Assembly: GCA_020444265.1 (NCBI GenBank)
Contig: JAHLLH010000004.1
Span: forward strand, 1-64,000
Direction: 5' to 3'
Length of the DNA: 64,000 nucleotides
Source: a bacterium
Lineage (GTDB): Bacteria; Electryoneota; Electryoneia; Electryoneales; Electryoneaceae
Below, piece by piece: positions 1 to 8,764 of this stretch. The first letter of the stretch is position 1, and every line of letters begins with the position of its first letter. The position numbers were made by a program, and so were the translations under genes. The notes beneath the pieces were generated by a model. That model saw nothing but the letters and a program-made list of their open reading frames with translations. It was not told the DNA's origin and ran no database searches.

Positions 1-58
1 AACATGAACTACGAAACGAAAATCGCTTGACTGCCAAAACAGTCGCTACATTGGACGA

Positions 59-562
59 CTACTCCCCGCCCTTCCAGGGCGGTTCTTTAATATCGGTACC
101 CTGCCAGCCCATAGAATACTCGCCTCGTTCCAACCATATTCGGTAGCTCGAAGCTTCATAATCCTCGGGCAACTCTACCAACCCTGCCAATACTGGATTG
201 GCGTGGATGTAGTCGAGGTACTTTCGTAGATCCTGTTCGTCTCGAACCCGATGTTCCCAGAAGCGCGGTTGCCAGAGGGTGCCTTGTTTTCCAAGGAAGG
301 CAAGATTTGTCCCCCTTTTGAACTGGCGGATGAGATGCGAGAACCTGTTGGTCCCTTGCCGAATGACTATATGCAAGTGATCTGGCATAATCACCCAAGC
401 GATCACTTCACCTGATTGTTTCCGGGTGTGGTGATCGAACGCTTCAAGAATCATCTTCCGGACTTCTGGAGAGTCGAAATAGAGGTGACGGTCTTTCGTG
501 ACGAGGGTCAGAAAGTAGATGTCATCGGGATGGTCAAACTGAGCACGAATGTATTGAGACAT
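59..562 (-). CDS. REP-associated tyrosine transposase (RAYT, IS200-like Y1 family)
   Basis: A 167-residue protein of the Y1_Tnp fold, single-strand DNA nucleases that mobilise or process short palindromes. The HUH metal motif is visible as MPDHLHIVI (about residues 59-67). A later YLDYIHANP segment (about 115-123) carries the candidate nucleophilic tyrosine and is typical of RAYTs. The start ATG lies directly beside a palindrome at 568-594 that recurs inverted at 704-730, the expected arrangement for a RAYT and its REP substrate. No second transposase gene is present, so it looks like a domesticated single-copy gene rather than an active insertion sequence. The family call is strong; activity is unknown. 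Confidence 0.9.
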   Translation of the reverse strand: MSQYIRAQFDHPDDIYFLTLVTKDRHLYFDSPEVRKMILEAFDHHTRKQSGEVIAWVIMPDHLHIVIRQGTNRFSHLIRQFKRGTNLAFLGKQGTLWQPRFWEHRVRDEQDLRKYLDYIHANPVLAGLVELPEDYEASSYRIWLERGEYSMGWQGTDIKEPPWKGGE

Positions 563-567
563 GGCTC

Positions 568-594
568 AATGTAGGCCGGATTCTTGAATCCGGC
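568..594 (+). repeat. REP-like palindrome, left copy
   Basis: The core GCCGGATTC-TT-GAATCCGGC is a perfect 9-bp stem. The whole 27 bp is repeated exactly in reverse complement at 704-730. The two copies sit between the transposase start and the glnS 3' end, making a REP doublet (REPIN-like) next to its presumed transposase. Confidence 0.85.
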
Positions 595-675
595 AAGGTC
601 AGGACGATCGCCCTGACGTTCCGTATAGTCTTTGAATCTTACTTCATACGTTCAGGAGGTAAAACCGGAAATAGA

Positions 676-698
676 AGACGGGGCTTTTGGCCCCGTCT
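676..698 (-). terminator. glnS terminator hairpin
   Basis: The 9-bp stem AGACGGGGC/GCCCCGTCT has a 5-nt loop. Read on the minus strand it is followed by a T-rich stretch (TTCTATTT). It lies about 45 bp downstream of the glnS stop, between the two REP copies. Confidence 0.6.
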
Positions 699-703
699 CG
701 ATA

Positions 704-730
704 GCCGGATTCAAGAATCCGGCCTACATT
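704..730 (-). repeat. REP-like palindrome, right copy
   Basis: Exact reverse complement of 568-594. It begins 12 bp beyond the glnS 3' end, on the far side of the glnS terminator hairpin from its partner. Confidence 0.85.
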
Positions 731-741
731 TGATAAACCTT

Positions 742-2427
742 TCACCCCTTCTTCTGAATCTTCGCCCAGGTGTCGCGCAGGGTGATGGTGCGGTTGAAGA
801 CGGGGGAGCCCTCTTTAGAATCCGGATCGACGGTGAAATAGCCGAGGCGCTCGAACTGGCAGAACCAGCCGGCCGGTTTGTCGGCGAGGGAGGGTTCGAG
901 TTTGGCGTCGGGGATGATCTCGAGGCTGTCGGGGTTGATGTTGTCCTTCCAGCTGCCGCCGTCGGGGGCCTCGTTGGGGTCCTCGACGAGGAAAAGCTGC
1001 TGGTAGAGGCGCACTTCCGACTCGACCGCGTGTTCCGCGCTCACCCAGTGGATCGTCCCCTTCACCTTGCGTCCGTCCGGGCTGTTGCCGCCACGTGACG
1101 CGGGATCGTAGGTGCAGTGCAGTTCCGTGATGGTCCCGTCCGCATCCTTGATCACATCGGTGCAGGTGATGAAGTAGGCGTAGCGCAGGCGCACTTCATT
1201 GCCCGGGTAGAGGCGGTGGAACTTGCGGTGCGGTTCTTCCTGGAAATCGTCCTGCTCGATGTAAAGCTCACGGCTGAAGGGCACCATACGGGTGCCATCC
1301 TCCGGGTTCTCCGGGTTGTTGACCGCTTCAAACTCTTCCGTCTGCCCTTCCGGGTAGTTGGTGATGACCACCTTCAGGGGACGCAGGACACCCATTACAC
1401 GGGGCGCATGGGCGTTGAAGTCCTCACGGATGGTGTGTTCAAAATTGGCGTACTCGACCGTGCTGTTCGACTTCGACACACCCAGCTTCTCAACAAAACT
1501 GCGGATCTGGTTCGGCTGGACCCCACGACGGCGCAAGCCGGAAAGCGTCGGCATACGAGGGTCGTCCCACCCGGCAACCACACCTTCCTTCACCAGTGCG
1601 AGCAGGTTGCGCTTCGACATCATGACATGGGTCATGTTCAAGCGCGCAAATTCGATCTGCTGCGGGTGGTGTTCTTCGAGCTGATCGAGGAACCAGTCAT
1701 AGAGCGGACGGTGGTTCTCGAACTCCAGCGAACAGAGCGAGTGGGTGATGCCTTCGATCGAGTCGGACTGGCCATGCGCCCAGTCATAGGTCGGGTAGAT
1801 GCACCACTTGTCGCCGGCCTGGTGGTGTTCCTTGTGCAGAATGCGGTACATCACCGGGTCGCGCATGTTGATGTTCGGGTGGCTCATGTCAATCTTGGCG
1901 CGCAGGGTCTTGGCGCCATCCGGGAATTCCCCCGCACGCATCCGTTTGAAGAGATCGAGGTTCTCCTCGATGGAACGTTCACGGAACGGGCTGTTCTTGC
2001 CCGGTTCGGTCAGGGTGCCACGGTATTCACGCATCTGCTCGGCATTGAGGTCGCAGACAAAGGCGACACCCTTTTCGATCAGACGGATGGCCCAATCGTA
2101 GAGGGTCTCGAAGTAGTCGGAGGCGTGGTGCAAGCGTTCGCCCCAGTCGAACCCGAGCCAGTGAATGTCCCGTTTGATCGCCTCGGTGAACTCGACATCC
2201 TCTTTCACCGGGTTGGTGTCGTCGAAACGGAGATGGGTGACACCACCGAATTCCTTGGCGATCCCGAAGCTGATGATGATGGCCTTCGCGTGCCCGATGT
2301 GCAGGTAGCCATTGGGCTCGGGCGGGAAACGAGTTTCCACACGCCCCTTGAAACGGCCCGTGCGGTTGTGCTTGTGGATGATCTGACGGATAAAATCAGT
2401 CGGTGCGGTGTTCGGAGCGTCGGCCAT
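742..2427 (-). CDS. glnS: glutaminyl-tRNA synthetase
   Basis: Charges tRNA-Gln with glutamine in the cytoplasm. Full length at 561 residues. The class I HIGH motif appears in [15 protein letters not shown] (about 35-49). The KMSKS equivalent is VMMSKRNLL (about 268-276). The family-typical [13 protein letters not shown] follows the first motif, and the C-terminal anticodon-binding beta-barrels run to the end. A dedicated GlnRS means the cell need not rely on GatCAB transamidation for Gln-tRNA. It faces away from the lipoprotein genes at 2.6 kb, with about 200 bp between for divergent promoters. A large overlapping open frame on the plus strand is a reading shadow. Confidence 0.97.
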   Translation of the reverse strand: MADAPNTAPTDFIRQIIHKHNRTGRFKGRVETRFPPEPNGYLHIGHAKAIIISFGIAKEFGGVTHLRFDDTNPVKEDVEFTEAIKRDIHWLGFDWGERLHHASDYFETLYDWAIRLIEKGVAFVCDLNAEQMREYRGTLTEPGKNSPFRERSIEENLDLFKRMRAGEFPDGAKTLRAKIDMSHPNINMRDPVMYRILHKEHHQAGDKWCIYPTYDWAHGQSDSIEGITHSLCSLEFENHRPLYDWFLDQLEEHHPQQIEFARLNMTHVMMSKRNLLALVKEGVVAGWDDPRMPTLSGLRRRGVQPNQIRSFVEKLGVSKSNSTVEYANFEHTIREDFNAHAPRVMGVLRPLKVVITNYPEGQTEEFEAVNNPENPEDGTRMVPFSRELYIEQDDFQEEPHRKFHRLYPGNEVRLRYAYFITCTDVIKDADGTITELHCTYDPASRGGNSPDGRKVKGTIHWVSAEHAVESEVRLYQQLFLVEDPNEAPDGGSWKDNINPDSLEIIPDAKLEPSLADKPAGWFCQFERLGYFTVDPDSKEGSPVFNRTITLRDTWAKIQKKG

Positions 2428-2623
2428 GGGTCTCTTTCTCAGGGTGATTCTGGTTCATACCAGCCTACTGGCGAAACGAGAATGTAGGCACGGACAGGGG
2501 GCGGGTGAAAGAGCAGGTTTTCCTGTGGCGAGGGCTTGAGTGGATGAATTAGCGGGAGCGGATCGGGTTGGAAAGAGGTGGAGGAAGGAGTATTTTAAAG
2601 AAATGAACAGATTTGGGGGATCA

Positions 2624-3310
2624 ATGAAACTTTTTCTAATCTACAGCATGTTGCTTGCCCTCGCCTTGTGTGTCCTGATTTTAGGATGCGAGAAGGAATC
2701 CCCTGCTGAACCGGAGATTGAAACTCAATTCTTCCATTACCTGTTTATGCACTCTGAATTTTCCGCTTCGCCGGATCAGGATGGTTGGGCTGTTGTGGGG
2801 ATCGACTTGTGGATCAGGCACCAAGACGGAGACGCCTATGATCCGCTCGCGACGATCACCCTGGATGACAGCATCACGTTGGACTACTTCGACGATCCAA
2901 GCACATGGCCCAAATATGGCTGGTTCGCCGAACAGACCTTCTTGCCAGGAAGTGAGCACACGCTCCATGTCGAGTCACCCATTTCTGGAGTCGAGGATAT
3001 TGTTGTAACGATGCCCCAGGAACTGGAACTGATCGAGATCGACACCACCGACCTCTACCCCGGCGATTTTGTTGACCTGACCTGGACCCTGGATCCGGAC
3101 GTGGAAGTCTATCGGGTCCATGTCAATGGCGAGGATAAAGGTGAAGTGACCAACAGCGACCCGCGAGTTCAATTGAAGTGGTACCCCGACAGCACGTTTA
3201 CCGTCAAGCTCACTCCTCAGCGGGTGTATTACGAGAGAATCCGCCCACAAGACTCGCTGCTTGAGGTAGCAACAACCTCACACACTCAGGTCTTTCAGGT
3301 AAACTGGTAG
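2624..3310 (+). CDS. lipoprotein, tandem paralogue 1
   Basis: About 228 residues from the ATG at 2624. This start gives a compact signal peptide (MKLF..., hydrophobic core) ending in the lipobox LILGC, so the mature protein should be lipidated and exported. An ATG at 2603 with GAGGAAGGAG upstream is the main alternative start. No known domain is recognised. The C-terminal half contains a segment around TDLYPGDFVDLTWTL that matches TDLHPGDRLFISWEA in the next gene, so the two are paralogues with a probable beta-sandwich fold. Function unknown; surface attachment is inferred. Confidence 0.75.
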   Translation: MKLFLIYSMLLALALCVLILGCEKESPAEPEIETQFFHYLFMHSEFSASPDQDGWAVVGIDLWIRHQDGDAYDPLATITLDDSITLDYFDDPSTWPKYGWFAEQTFLPGSEHTLHVESPISGVEDIVVTMPQELELIEIDTTDLYPGDFVDLTWTLDPDVEVYRVHVNGEDKGEVTNSDPRVQLKWYPDSTFTVKLTPQRVYYERIRPQDSLLEVATTSHTQVFQVNW

Positions 3311-3361
3311 TCGATGACCATCCTAAGGTTTCGGAAGCCGAAAAGAATAAGGAATTGAACG

Positions 3362-4087
3362 ATGAAAACGCGTGCGGTTTGGACACTGATTGTTCTAATG
3401 GGTCTGCTATTGATGGGCCTTGGCTGCGACAAGGATGATCCTGTTTCCCCGAAAGATCAACGTCCCGATTTTGAGAATTCGGAAGGGTACAACATCTCCT
3501 TCTATACCAGCACTGTATCAGCGGTTCCCGAAGGATTTTCTCGATACAGCGAACCGACAACAGTTCCAACAACGATAAACGCCGTATTATGGAGTGCACA
3601 GGATACATCCGGACTCGTTGGCGATGGTAGTGTTGTGCTGGATGGTACCTACGAACTGACGCCCGATGGCAGCTTCGAGTTCTTGGATGTGGTCTTCGAG
3701 CCAGTCTTTCAAACAGAAATTGATGAGTTGTTCCAACCCGGTTCCGAACACACACTCGCCATCGATTCGCCCACATGGGGGCAGTATACATTTGACTTGA
3801 CGGTACCAGAGGAAATTGAACTGCTTCCCTATGATATCACCGACTTACATCCCGGAGACAGGCTGTTCATCAGTTGGGAGGCTCCTTCGGACTCAAGTTT
3901 CTACGCGATTCTGCATGGTGACTCGCTTACCTGGGTGGATGAACCCATCTACGGTCATTATATCACCTACTGGCCCGATACAACCATCGTTGTCGGGATG
4001 ATGTCCGGAACCCGTGAAGACGCCGTAGGTGCGATGGATAACAGTATCACCACTGCCCTCTACCAGGAGCTGACCTTCGAGTGGTAG
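3362..4087 (+). CDS. lipoprotein, tandem paralogue 2
   Basis: 241 residues with a signal peptide and lipobox MGLGC followed by an acidic DKDD segment. It follows its paralogue by 51 bp and shares the VP-EEIEL-x5-TDL-PGD core near residues 152-170, which aligns with the same region of the upstream protein. Predicted beta-rich and exported; no catalytic motif is visible. Probably co-transcribed with the gene before it. Its own terminator lies at 4116-4150. Confidence 0.75.
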   Translation: MKTRAVWTLIVLMGLLLMGLGCDKDDPVSPKDQRPDFENSEGYNISFYTSTVSAVPEGFSRYSEPTTVPTTINAVLWSAQDTSGLVGDGSVVLDGTYELTPDGSFEFLDVVFEPVFQTEIDELFQPGSEHTLAIDSPTWGQYTFDLTVPEEIELLPYDITDLHPGDRLFISWEAPSDSSFYAILHGDSLTWVDEPIYGHYITYWPDTTIVVGMMSGTREDAVGAMDNSITTALYQELTFEW

Positions 4088-4115
4088 GCGCTACACCCAA
4101 ACTCGATTTTTCTCC

Positions 4116-4150
4116 CCACCCCGTCTGGATGCAGGCGGGGTGGTTTGTAT
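4116..4150 (+). terminator. hairpin terminator after lipoprotein 2
   Basis: The 8-bp stem CCACCCCG/CGGGGTGG has a 12-nt loop and is followed by TTTGTATCTT. It lies 28 bp past the stop codon at 4087. Confidence 0.6.
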
Positions 4151-4180
4151 CTTGTAGCCTGATTTGGTCTGGGAGGTAGG

Positions 4181-4882
4181 ATGATCCGGCATGGAAAATG
4201 GACCGCACCGTTGGTCCTGTTGCTGGCAGTTGCGATGATGCTGATCGTTATCGGTTGTGATGATGACGATGACAACGATCTGGATGGACGTTTCCCCTAC
4301 CCCGACTCGGGGAATGTGGCGATTGTCACCATCACCCATCGTCAACTGGAAACAGGTCGCGAGCCATTAAGCTATGGTGAGGTGGAGGTGCTGATTGATG
4401 GGGCACGGACCACGGATGCTGTGGTGACCCTCGCGGACCAAGCCCTCTATTACGACAGCCGTGACCAGGCTTACTCGGACCAGCTGACTCCGGCCCTGGT
4501 GCCGAGCGCCTCATCCCGGGTTCGGATCCGCTCCTTCACCTGGGGTGAGGATACCACCTATGTTTTCCTGCCGGGTGACTTTGACCTCAACCATCCCACA
4601 CAGGGAACCTTTTCTGTCGGGAATGAGTTCCCGGTTACCTGGACCGCCTCCAATCGTTGCCATCGTTACATTCTGCGCATCGGGATTGTAGATTCCACCA
4701 ATTCGCTGCTGGTGGATACGCTCGGGACGGATGTGCTCGAGTACGCGTGGACAATCCCGGAGGCAGCACGAGACCACACCCTTCGTGTGAAGCTCGCTGC
4801 GCATCGTACTTTAAATGATCCGCCTGTCTGGTCTGGCACCTCCGAGACCTACAGCGATTTTACTTTTTCCGTTGGCCCGTAA
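4181..4882 (+). CDS. lipoprotein, tandem paralogue 3
   Basis: 233 residues. The signal peptide is followed by lipobox IVIGC and an acidic linker (DDDDDNDLD). A segment LPGDFDLNHPTQGTFSVG followed by PVTWTAS resembles the PGD...W-core of the two upstream lipoproteins, but with weaker identity. The 93-bp gap after the preceding terminator suggests its own promoter. No enzyme motif is seen; function unknown. Confidence 0.72.
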   Translation: MIRHGKWTAPLVLLLAVAMMLIVIGCDDDDDNDLDGRFPYPDSGNVAIVTITHRQLETGREPLSYGEVEVLIDGARTTDAVVTLADQALYYDSRDQAYSDQLTPALVPSASSRVRIRSFTWGEDTTYVFLPGDFDLNHPTQGTFSVGNEFPVTWTASNRCHRYILRIGIVDSTNSLLVDTLGTDVLEYAWTIPEAARDHTLRVKLAAHRTLNDPPVWSGTSETYSDFTFSVGP

Positions 4883-4904
4883 GAACGTTGGATGGAACCA
4901 CCTC

Positions 4905-5117
4905 ATGTCGATTGAACCAGAACTGCTGAAGATTCTTGTCTGTCCCGAGACAAAAGCCCCCCTTGTCCTCGATGGGGAGACCCTGGTCAGCACCGATAAG
5001 GAGACTCGCCGTCGCTACCGTATCGACGATGGCATTCCGGTGATGCTGATTGACGAATCGGAGACCGTTGGTGAGGACGAGTGGCGTGAGATCATGAAGC
5101 GTCACAACAAAGCGTAA
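4905..5117 (+). CDS. UPF0434/Trm112-like small protein
   Basis: 70 residues starting at MSIEPELLKILVCPETKAP. This is the signature of the UPF0434 family (E. coli YcaR-like), related to the Trm112 fold that acts as a partner for methyltransferases. Only one cysteine remains (CPETK), so a zinc ribbon is unlikely. The start at 4905 matches family length; an upstream extension to 4815 would run through the preceding gene. In other bacteria family members often sit near lpxK and kdsB; here the neighbour is an M28 enzyme. The exact role is not established. Confidence 0.85.
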   Translation: MSIEPELLKILVCPETKAPLVLDGETLVSTDKETRRRYRIDDGIPVMLIDESETVGEDEWREIMKRHNKA

Positions 5118-5131
5118 AACTCGGGACGCTT

Positions 5132-6094
5132 GTGGACCACCTCTCGGTGCATGATCGTACAACCCTCGCTTCCAGCCTGCTGAAACGTGGGGTGGTGCTG
5201 TCGCTGCTGGTGTTGCTGCTGACCGTAGCTCCGGGCTTCGCCCAGCCGCCCACCTTTGACGGTACATCGGCATTCACCTTCCTCTACAAACAAGTGGAGA
5301 TGGGTCCACGGAACCCTGGCAGTGAGGGGCACAAACGTGCGCTGGACTCCTACCGGGAATGGTTCGAGCAGTGCGGCGCGCTGGTCCGTCGCCAATCCTT
5401 CACCGCCGATGTCCATACGTCCCCGGAAGGATCCTCCCCGAAGCAGGAGATGCGCGGCACCAACCTGATCGCACAATTCGGCAAGGGACGTTCCGCAGAT
5501 TACCTGCTCTGCGCCCACTTCGACACCCGTCCCTGGGCCGATGAAGATCCCGATCCCAAGCGACGGATGGAACCGATTCCCGGTGCCAATGATGGGGCCA
5601 GCGGGGTGGCGGTGCTGCTGGAAATGGCGCGTCTCTTCGCCGAGCAGCCTCCGCCGGGACGAGTCGATATCGTCCTGTTCGACCTTGAGGATTCAGGCGC
5701 ATCCGGTGACAACGAAAGTTATTGCCTCGGGTCCGCCTACTACGCGAAGAATCACTACGGTCCTGCGCCGATTGGGGCGGTATTGCTGGATATGATCGGC
5801 GATGCGGAGCTGGAAATCCCGATGGAATGGTTCAGCTGGGCCTATGCGCCGGAGTGGACGAAGCATGTCTTCGATCTGGCCGAAGAGGTAGAGGCGGGTG
5901 CCTTTTACCCGGAAGTGGGCGACCCGGTCTATGACGATCATGTACCACTGCTCCGTGCCGGCATCCCGACTGTCGATCTGATCGACTTCAACTACCCCCA
6001 CTGGCACACTCACAACGATGTCCCCGAAAACTGCGCTCCCGAAAGCCTCGAGCAGGTGGGACGGGTGCTGGTGCGGTTGGTGTACGGAGAGTGA
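5132..6094 (+). CDS. secreted M28-family zinc hydrolase, glutaminyl-cyclase-like
   Basis: 320 residues from a GTG start. A hydrophobic segment ending PGFAQ (about residues 20-38) is a probable signal peptide. Zinc-site residues of the M28/glutaminyl cyclase fold are present in order: AHFDTRP (His), GANDGASG (Asp), DLEDSG (acidic pair), LLDMIGD (Asp) and HWHTHNDVPEN (His). The last motif resembles the FPxxWHTxxDxxEN pattern of glutaminyl-peptide cyclotransferases more than that of aminopeptidases. It probably acts on N-terminal Gln/Glu or short peptides in the periplasm. A strong terminator follows at 6124-6150. Confidence 0.85.
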   Translation: MDHLSVHDRTTLASSLLKRGVVLSLLVLLLTVAPGFAQPPTFDGTSAFTFLYKQVEMGPRNPGSEGHKRALDSYREWFEQCGALVRRQSFTADVHTSPEGSSPKQEMRGTNLIAQFGKGRSADYLLCAHFDTRPWADEDPDPKRRMEPIPGANDGASGVAVLLEMARLFAEQPPPGRVDIVLFDLEDSGASGDNESYCLGSAYYAKNHYGPAPIGAVLLDMIGDAELEIPMEWFSWAYAPEWTKHVFDLAEEVEAGAFYPEVGDPVYDDHVPLLRAGIPTVDLIDFNYPHWHTHNDVPENCAPESLEQVGRVLVRLVYGE

Positions 6095-6123
6095 TTTAGT
6101 GAAGGTTATGCAGTGAACGATGA

Positions 6124-6150
6124 AAGCCTGCCGATGAATTCGGCAGGCTT
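6124..6150 (+). terminator. rho-independent terminator after M28 gene
   Basis: The 10-bp perfect stem AAGCCTGCCG/CGGCAGGCTT has a 7-nt loop and is followed by AGTTGTTTGT. It lies 30 bp after the stop codon at 6094. Confidence 0.75.
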
Positions 6151-6184
6151 AGTTGTTTGTCGCGCTACTGGGGACTTTACGAGC

Positions 6185-6383
6185 GTAACTGTCACTTATC
6201 GAAGGGTGGCTGTAGCCCAAGAAACCCGGGCAACAAGATTGCCCGGGCCAGTTGTGTAGCACGGGCATCCTGCCCGTGTATCGCGCCCGTAGGGCGCGGA
6301 AAGTGGCTTGGGTGCCCCGTCACCCAAGCGTGCATTTCAGCACGCTCCGGCTGAATCGGAGCATCCGGTCACGTGACAGTTAC
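6185..6383. repeat. nested multi-hairpin intergenic element
   Basis: The 373-bp gap between the M28 gene and gltX holds an outer 11-bp inverted repeat, GTAACTGTCAC (6185-6195) and GTGACAGTTAC (6373-6383). It encloses five hairpins: 6225-6247 (CCCGGGCAA arms), 6260-6278 (CACGGGC arms), 6282-6298 (CGCGCCC/GGGCGCG), 6306-6329 (GCTTGGGTG arms) and 6328-6345 (GCGTGC arms). The middle TATCGCGCC...GGCGCG hairpin recurs at 30063 and 30834 in elements with different outer stems. An open frame crossing it reads STGILPV, a translation common to non-coding repeats, so no protein is called. Confidence 0.7.
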
Positions 6384-6467
6384 CCTCACGAGCCAAACAG
6401 GCTCACACGCTGGTCACAGGGGCCGTTCCCCACTTCATTATCCACGTGGCAGCAGGAAACAGTCACC

Positions 6468-7925
6468 TTAGAGCTCCGGCGGGGTGCCCTTCTCACGCAG
6501 GAAACCGGCCAGCCAGCGCAGTCGGCGGACGACCGTCTCCTTGCCCAGCTCGACAAGGATCTCAAACAGGCTGGGACCGGCGCCCTGGGCGGTGACCGCC
6601 AAGCGGACCGGGTGGATCACCTTGCCAAAGCCAATCTCCTCGCCTTCGGCATACTCGCGCATCGCATTCTCGAGTGATTCTTCGCTCCACTCGTCCAAAC
6701 CATCGTAGGCTGTAGCGAGACCATCCAGCCAGGTCGGAGTGCCCTCGTCCTTCAGACGTTTTTTTGCGGCCTTCTCATCGATGATCGTCGTCGGCTCGGT
6801 GAAGACATAGAAGCCTTTTTCTACAAAGTCGACAGGGAAGTGAGCGCGTGACTTGAGCAGCTTGACTGCGACCGGCAGCATCTTGCCCGCACCGGCGGGG
6901 AATTCGCCCGAGGCGACCTTTTCGGCGACCAAAGGACGGACTGCAAGTTCGAGCTCTGCATCCGGCAGACGGCTGATAAACTGGGCGTTGACCCACTCCA
7001 GCTTCTGCTCGTCGAAGGTGGCGCTCTTGCTGCCGATGCCCTTTGTGTCGAATGCTTCGATCAACTCTTCACGATTCAGCAGCTCACGGTCATCGCCGGG
7101 GTTCCAACCGAGCATCGCCATGTAGGAGAGGATCGCTTCCGGCAGGTAGCCCATCTTGCGATATTCGGTGACAGCGGTCGCACCATGTCGTTTCGAAAGG
7201 CGTTTTTTGTCCTGGCCAAGAATGAGCGGAACATGGGCGAAGGTGGGCACCGGCCAGCCGAGTGCCTCGTAGATCATGATCTGCTTCGGTGTGTTGGTGA
7301 TGTGATCATCGCCACGCAGCACAAAGTTGACCGCCATCTCGAAATCGTCCGCCACCACCGCGACCATGTAGACGGGCGTACCGTCGCTGCGCATCAGGAT
7401 GAAATCGTCGATCGTGTTGCAGGGTGTTTCGATGACCCCATGGACGGCATCCTCGAAACGGATCGAGCCGGTTGGGACCTTGAAACGGATCGCATGGGGT
7501 TCGCCCGCATCGGCACGACGTTGCGATTCCTCGGAGCTCAGGTCACGGTCCGGGCTGCGGAAGGCATCGATCCCGCCCGCTTCACGTTCCGCTTCCTTTA
7601 TCTTCGCCGCCTCTTCCGGGCTGACAAAGCAGCGGAATGCATGGCCACGTTCCACAAGCTGGTCGACCACTTCCTTGTGGAAAGTGAGGCGTGTCGATTG
7701 ACGTAAATGTTCTTCATCGGCGGTCAAGCCGAGCCATTCGAGTGCATCGAGGATGTCTGCCTCGAACTCTTCGGTGCTGCGCTGCTTGTCGGTGTCCTCG
7801 ATACGGATGAGGAACTTGCCGCCGTTGTGACGTGCCAGCAGCCAATTGAAGATGGCGGTGCGTACCCCGCCGATATGCAGAAAGCCCGTTGGGCTCGGTG
7901 CGAAACGTACTCTCATCTCACTCAT
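6468..7925 (-). CDS. gltX: glutamyl-tRNA synthetase
   Basis: Charges tRNA-Glu, also the first substrate of haem/siroheme synthesis through HemA (39.9 kb). 485 residues from MSEMRVRF; the ATG at 7985 would add 20 non-homologous residues. The HIGH equivalent is FAPSPTGFLHIGGVRTA and the KMSKS equivalent is KKRLSKRHGATAV (about residue 240). Length is standard for bacterial GluRS. Probably the last gene of a minus-strand group with the membrane protein and methyltransferase upstream (56-bp and 39-bp gaps). Because glnS is present, a discriminating GluRS is expected. Confidence 0.96.
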   Translation of the reverse strand: MSEMRVRFAPSPTGFLHIGGVRTAIFNWLLARHNGGKFLIRIEDTDKQRSTEEFEADILDALEWLGLTADEEHLRQSTRLTFHKEVVDQLVERGHAFRCFVSPEEAAKIKEAEREAGGIDAFRSPDRDLSSEESQRRADAGEPHAIRFKVPTGSIRFEDAVHGVIETPCNTIDDFILMRSDGTPVYMVAVVADDFEMAVNFVLRGDDHITNTPKQIMIYEALGWPVPTFAHVPLILGQDKKRLSKRHGATAVTEYRKMGYLPEAILSYMAMLGWNPGDDRELLNREELIEAFDTKGIGSKSATFDEQKLEWVNAQFISRLPDAELELAVRPLVAEKVASGEFPAGAGKMLPVAVKLLKSRAHFPVDFVEKGFYVFTEPTTIIDEKAAKKRLKDEGTPTWLDGLATAYDGLDEWSEESLENAMREYAEGEEIGFGKVIHPVRLAVTAQGAGPSLFEILVELGKETVVRRLRWLAGFLREKGTPPEL

Positions 7926-7981
7926 GATCGATTCCACTGCCTCAGTGTGTCTGTCAAAAACATGTAAGTGGTGTAAGCCAG

Positions 7982-8725
7982 TCAACTCTTTTTCTTCAGC
8001 ATGTAAAACGTGTAGCCGTAAAACTCTGAATATTTGCGAAACATGTCGATCTCGAGCATCATTTCCTCAATCAATTGCTTCAGATCCGGATTGGCGTCGG
8101 CCTCCGCTTCCCAGGTCGGTGCCAATTCGACATAGGGAGTGTAATACTTCTCCCACCAGCCCTTCGGGTCGAGACGACGGGTGTCGAGAACCTCGTAGCC
8201 CGCATCCTCTGCAATCTTTCTGGCATCGATCTCATCCAGCACGGGGCACTCGACCGATTCAAAGTAGTCCCGGATCTCTTTCGGTGGATCAGGACAGAAC
8301 CAGGTGATCTCACTAACGACCAGGCAGCCACCCGGAGCGAGCAGACGATTCCAGTCACGAATCCCCTTCTCAAATCCTATTGCAAAGATCGACCCTTCAG
8401 CCCAAATCAGGTCGAAACTCCCCTCAGGAAGCTCGAGCTGATCCATTGAACTGGCATGTGTACTGATACGATCCGTCACACCCACTTTTCGCGCCTCCTC
8501 CATCACCTTCTCAAGGTAGGGTGGATGGATGTCCGTCGCGACAATGCTACCCTTGGTCGCGCGGGCGAGCGCCATGGTTTGATAGCCGGTACCGCAGCCG
8601 ATATCTAAAATCTTCGGTTTGCCGTTTGTCAATGGCAGCGCGTGATAAACCGCCGTGGTCATCTCATCGAGTCCCGGTCCCTGACGAGGGAGACGGGAAA
8701 ACATCTCGAACAACGTTTCCATCAT
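7982..8725 (-). CDS. class I SAM-dependent methyltransferase
   Basis: 247 residues. The SAM-binding motif I is ILDIGCGTGYQT (about 39-50), with an acidic end of strand 2 (VATDIHPPYLE), FDLIWAEGS as motif post-II and LLAPGGCLVVSE as motif III. An FSRLPRQGPG segment precedes the core, as in UbiE-like small-molecule methyltransferases. The substrate cannot be deduced. It lies 56 bp upstream of gltX on the same strand, so it is probably co-transcribed with it. Confidence 0.85.
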   Translation of the reverse strand: MMETLFEMFSRLPRQGPGLDEMTTAVYHALPLTNGKPKILDIGCGTGYQTMALARATKGSIVATDIHPPYLEKVMEEARKVGVTDRISTHASSMDQLELPEGSFDLIWAEGSIFAIGFEKGIRDWNRLLAPGGCLVVSEITWFCPDPPKEIRDYFESVECPVLDEIDARKIAEDAGYEVLDTRRLDPKGWWEKYYTPYVELAPTWEAEADANPDLKQLIEEMMLEIDMFRKYSEFYGYTFYMLKKKS

Positions 8726-8764
8726 GGTACAGCGTCCCCCCAGACGTGACTGTTTACAATTTGG

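Noticed and set aside
1117-2487. 456-codon open frame antisense to glnS
   Set aside because: Shadow of the GC-rich glnS codons; no ribosome site or recognisable domain. Similar antisense frames over dsrA, dsrB and dsrL were rejected for the same reason.
6252-6677. Plus-strand frame of 141 codons beginning with STGILPV
   Set aside because: It reads through hairpin repeats and then antisense through gltX; such STGILPV translations are typical of non-coding repeats.
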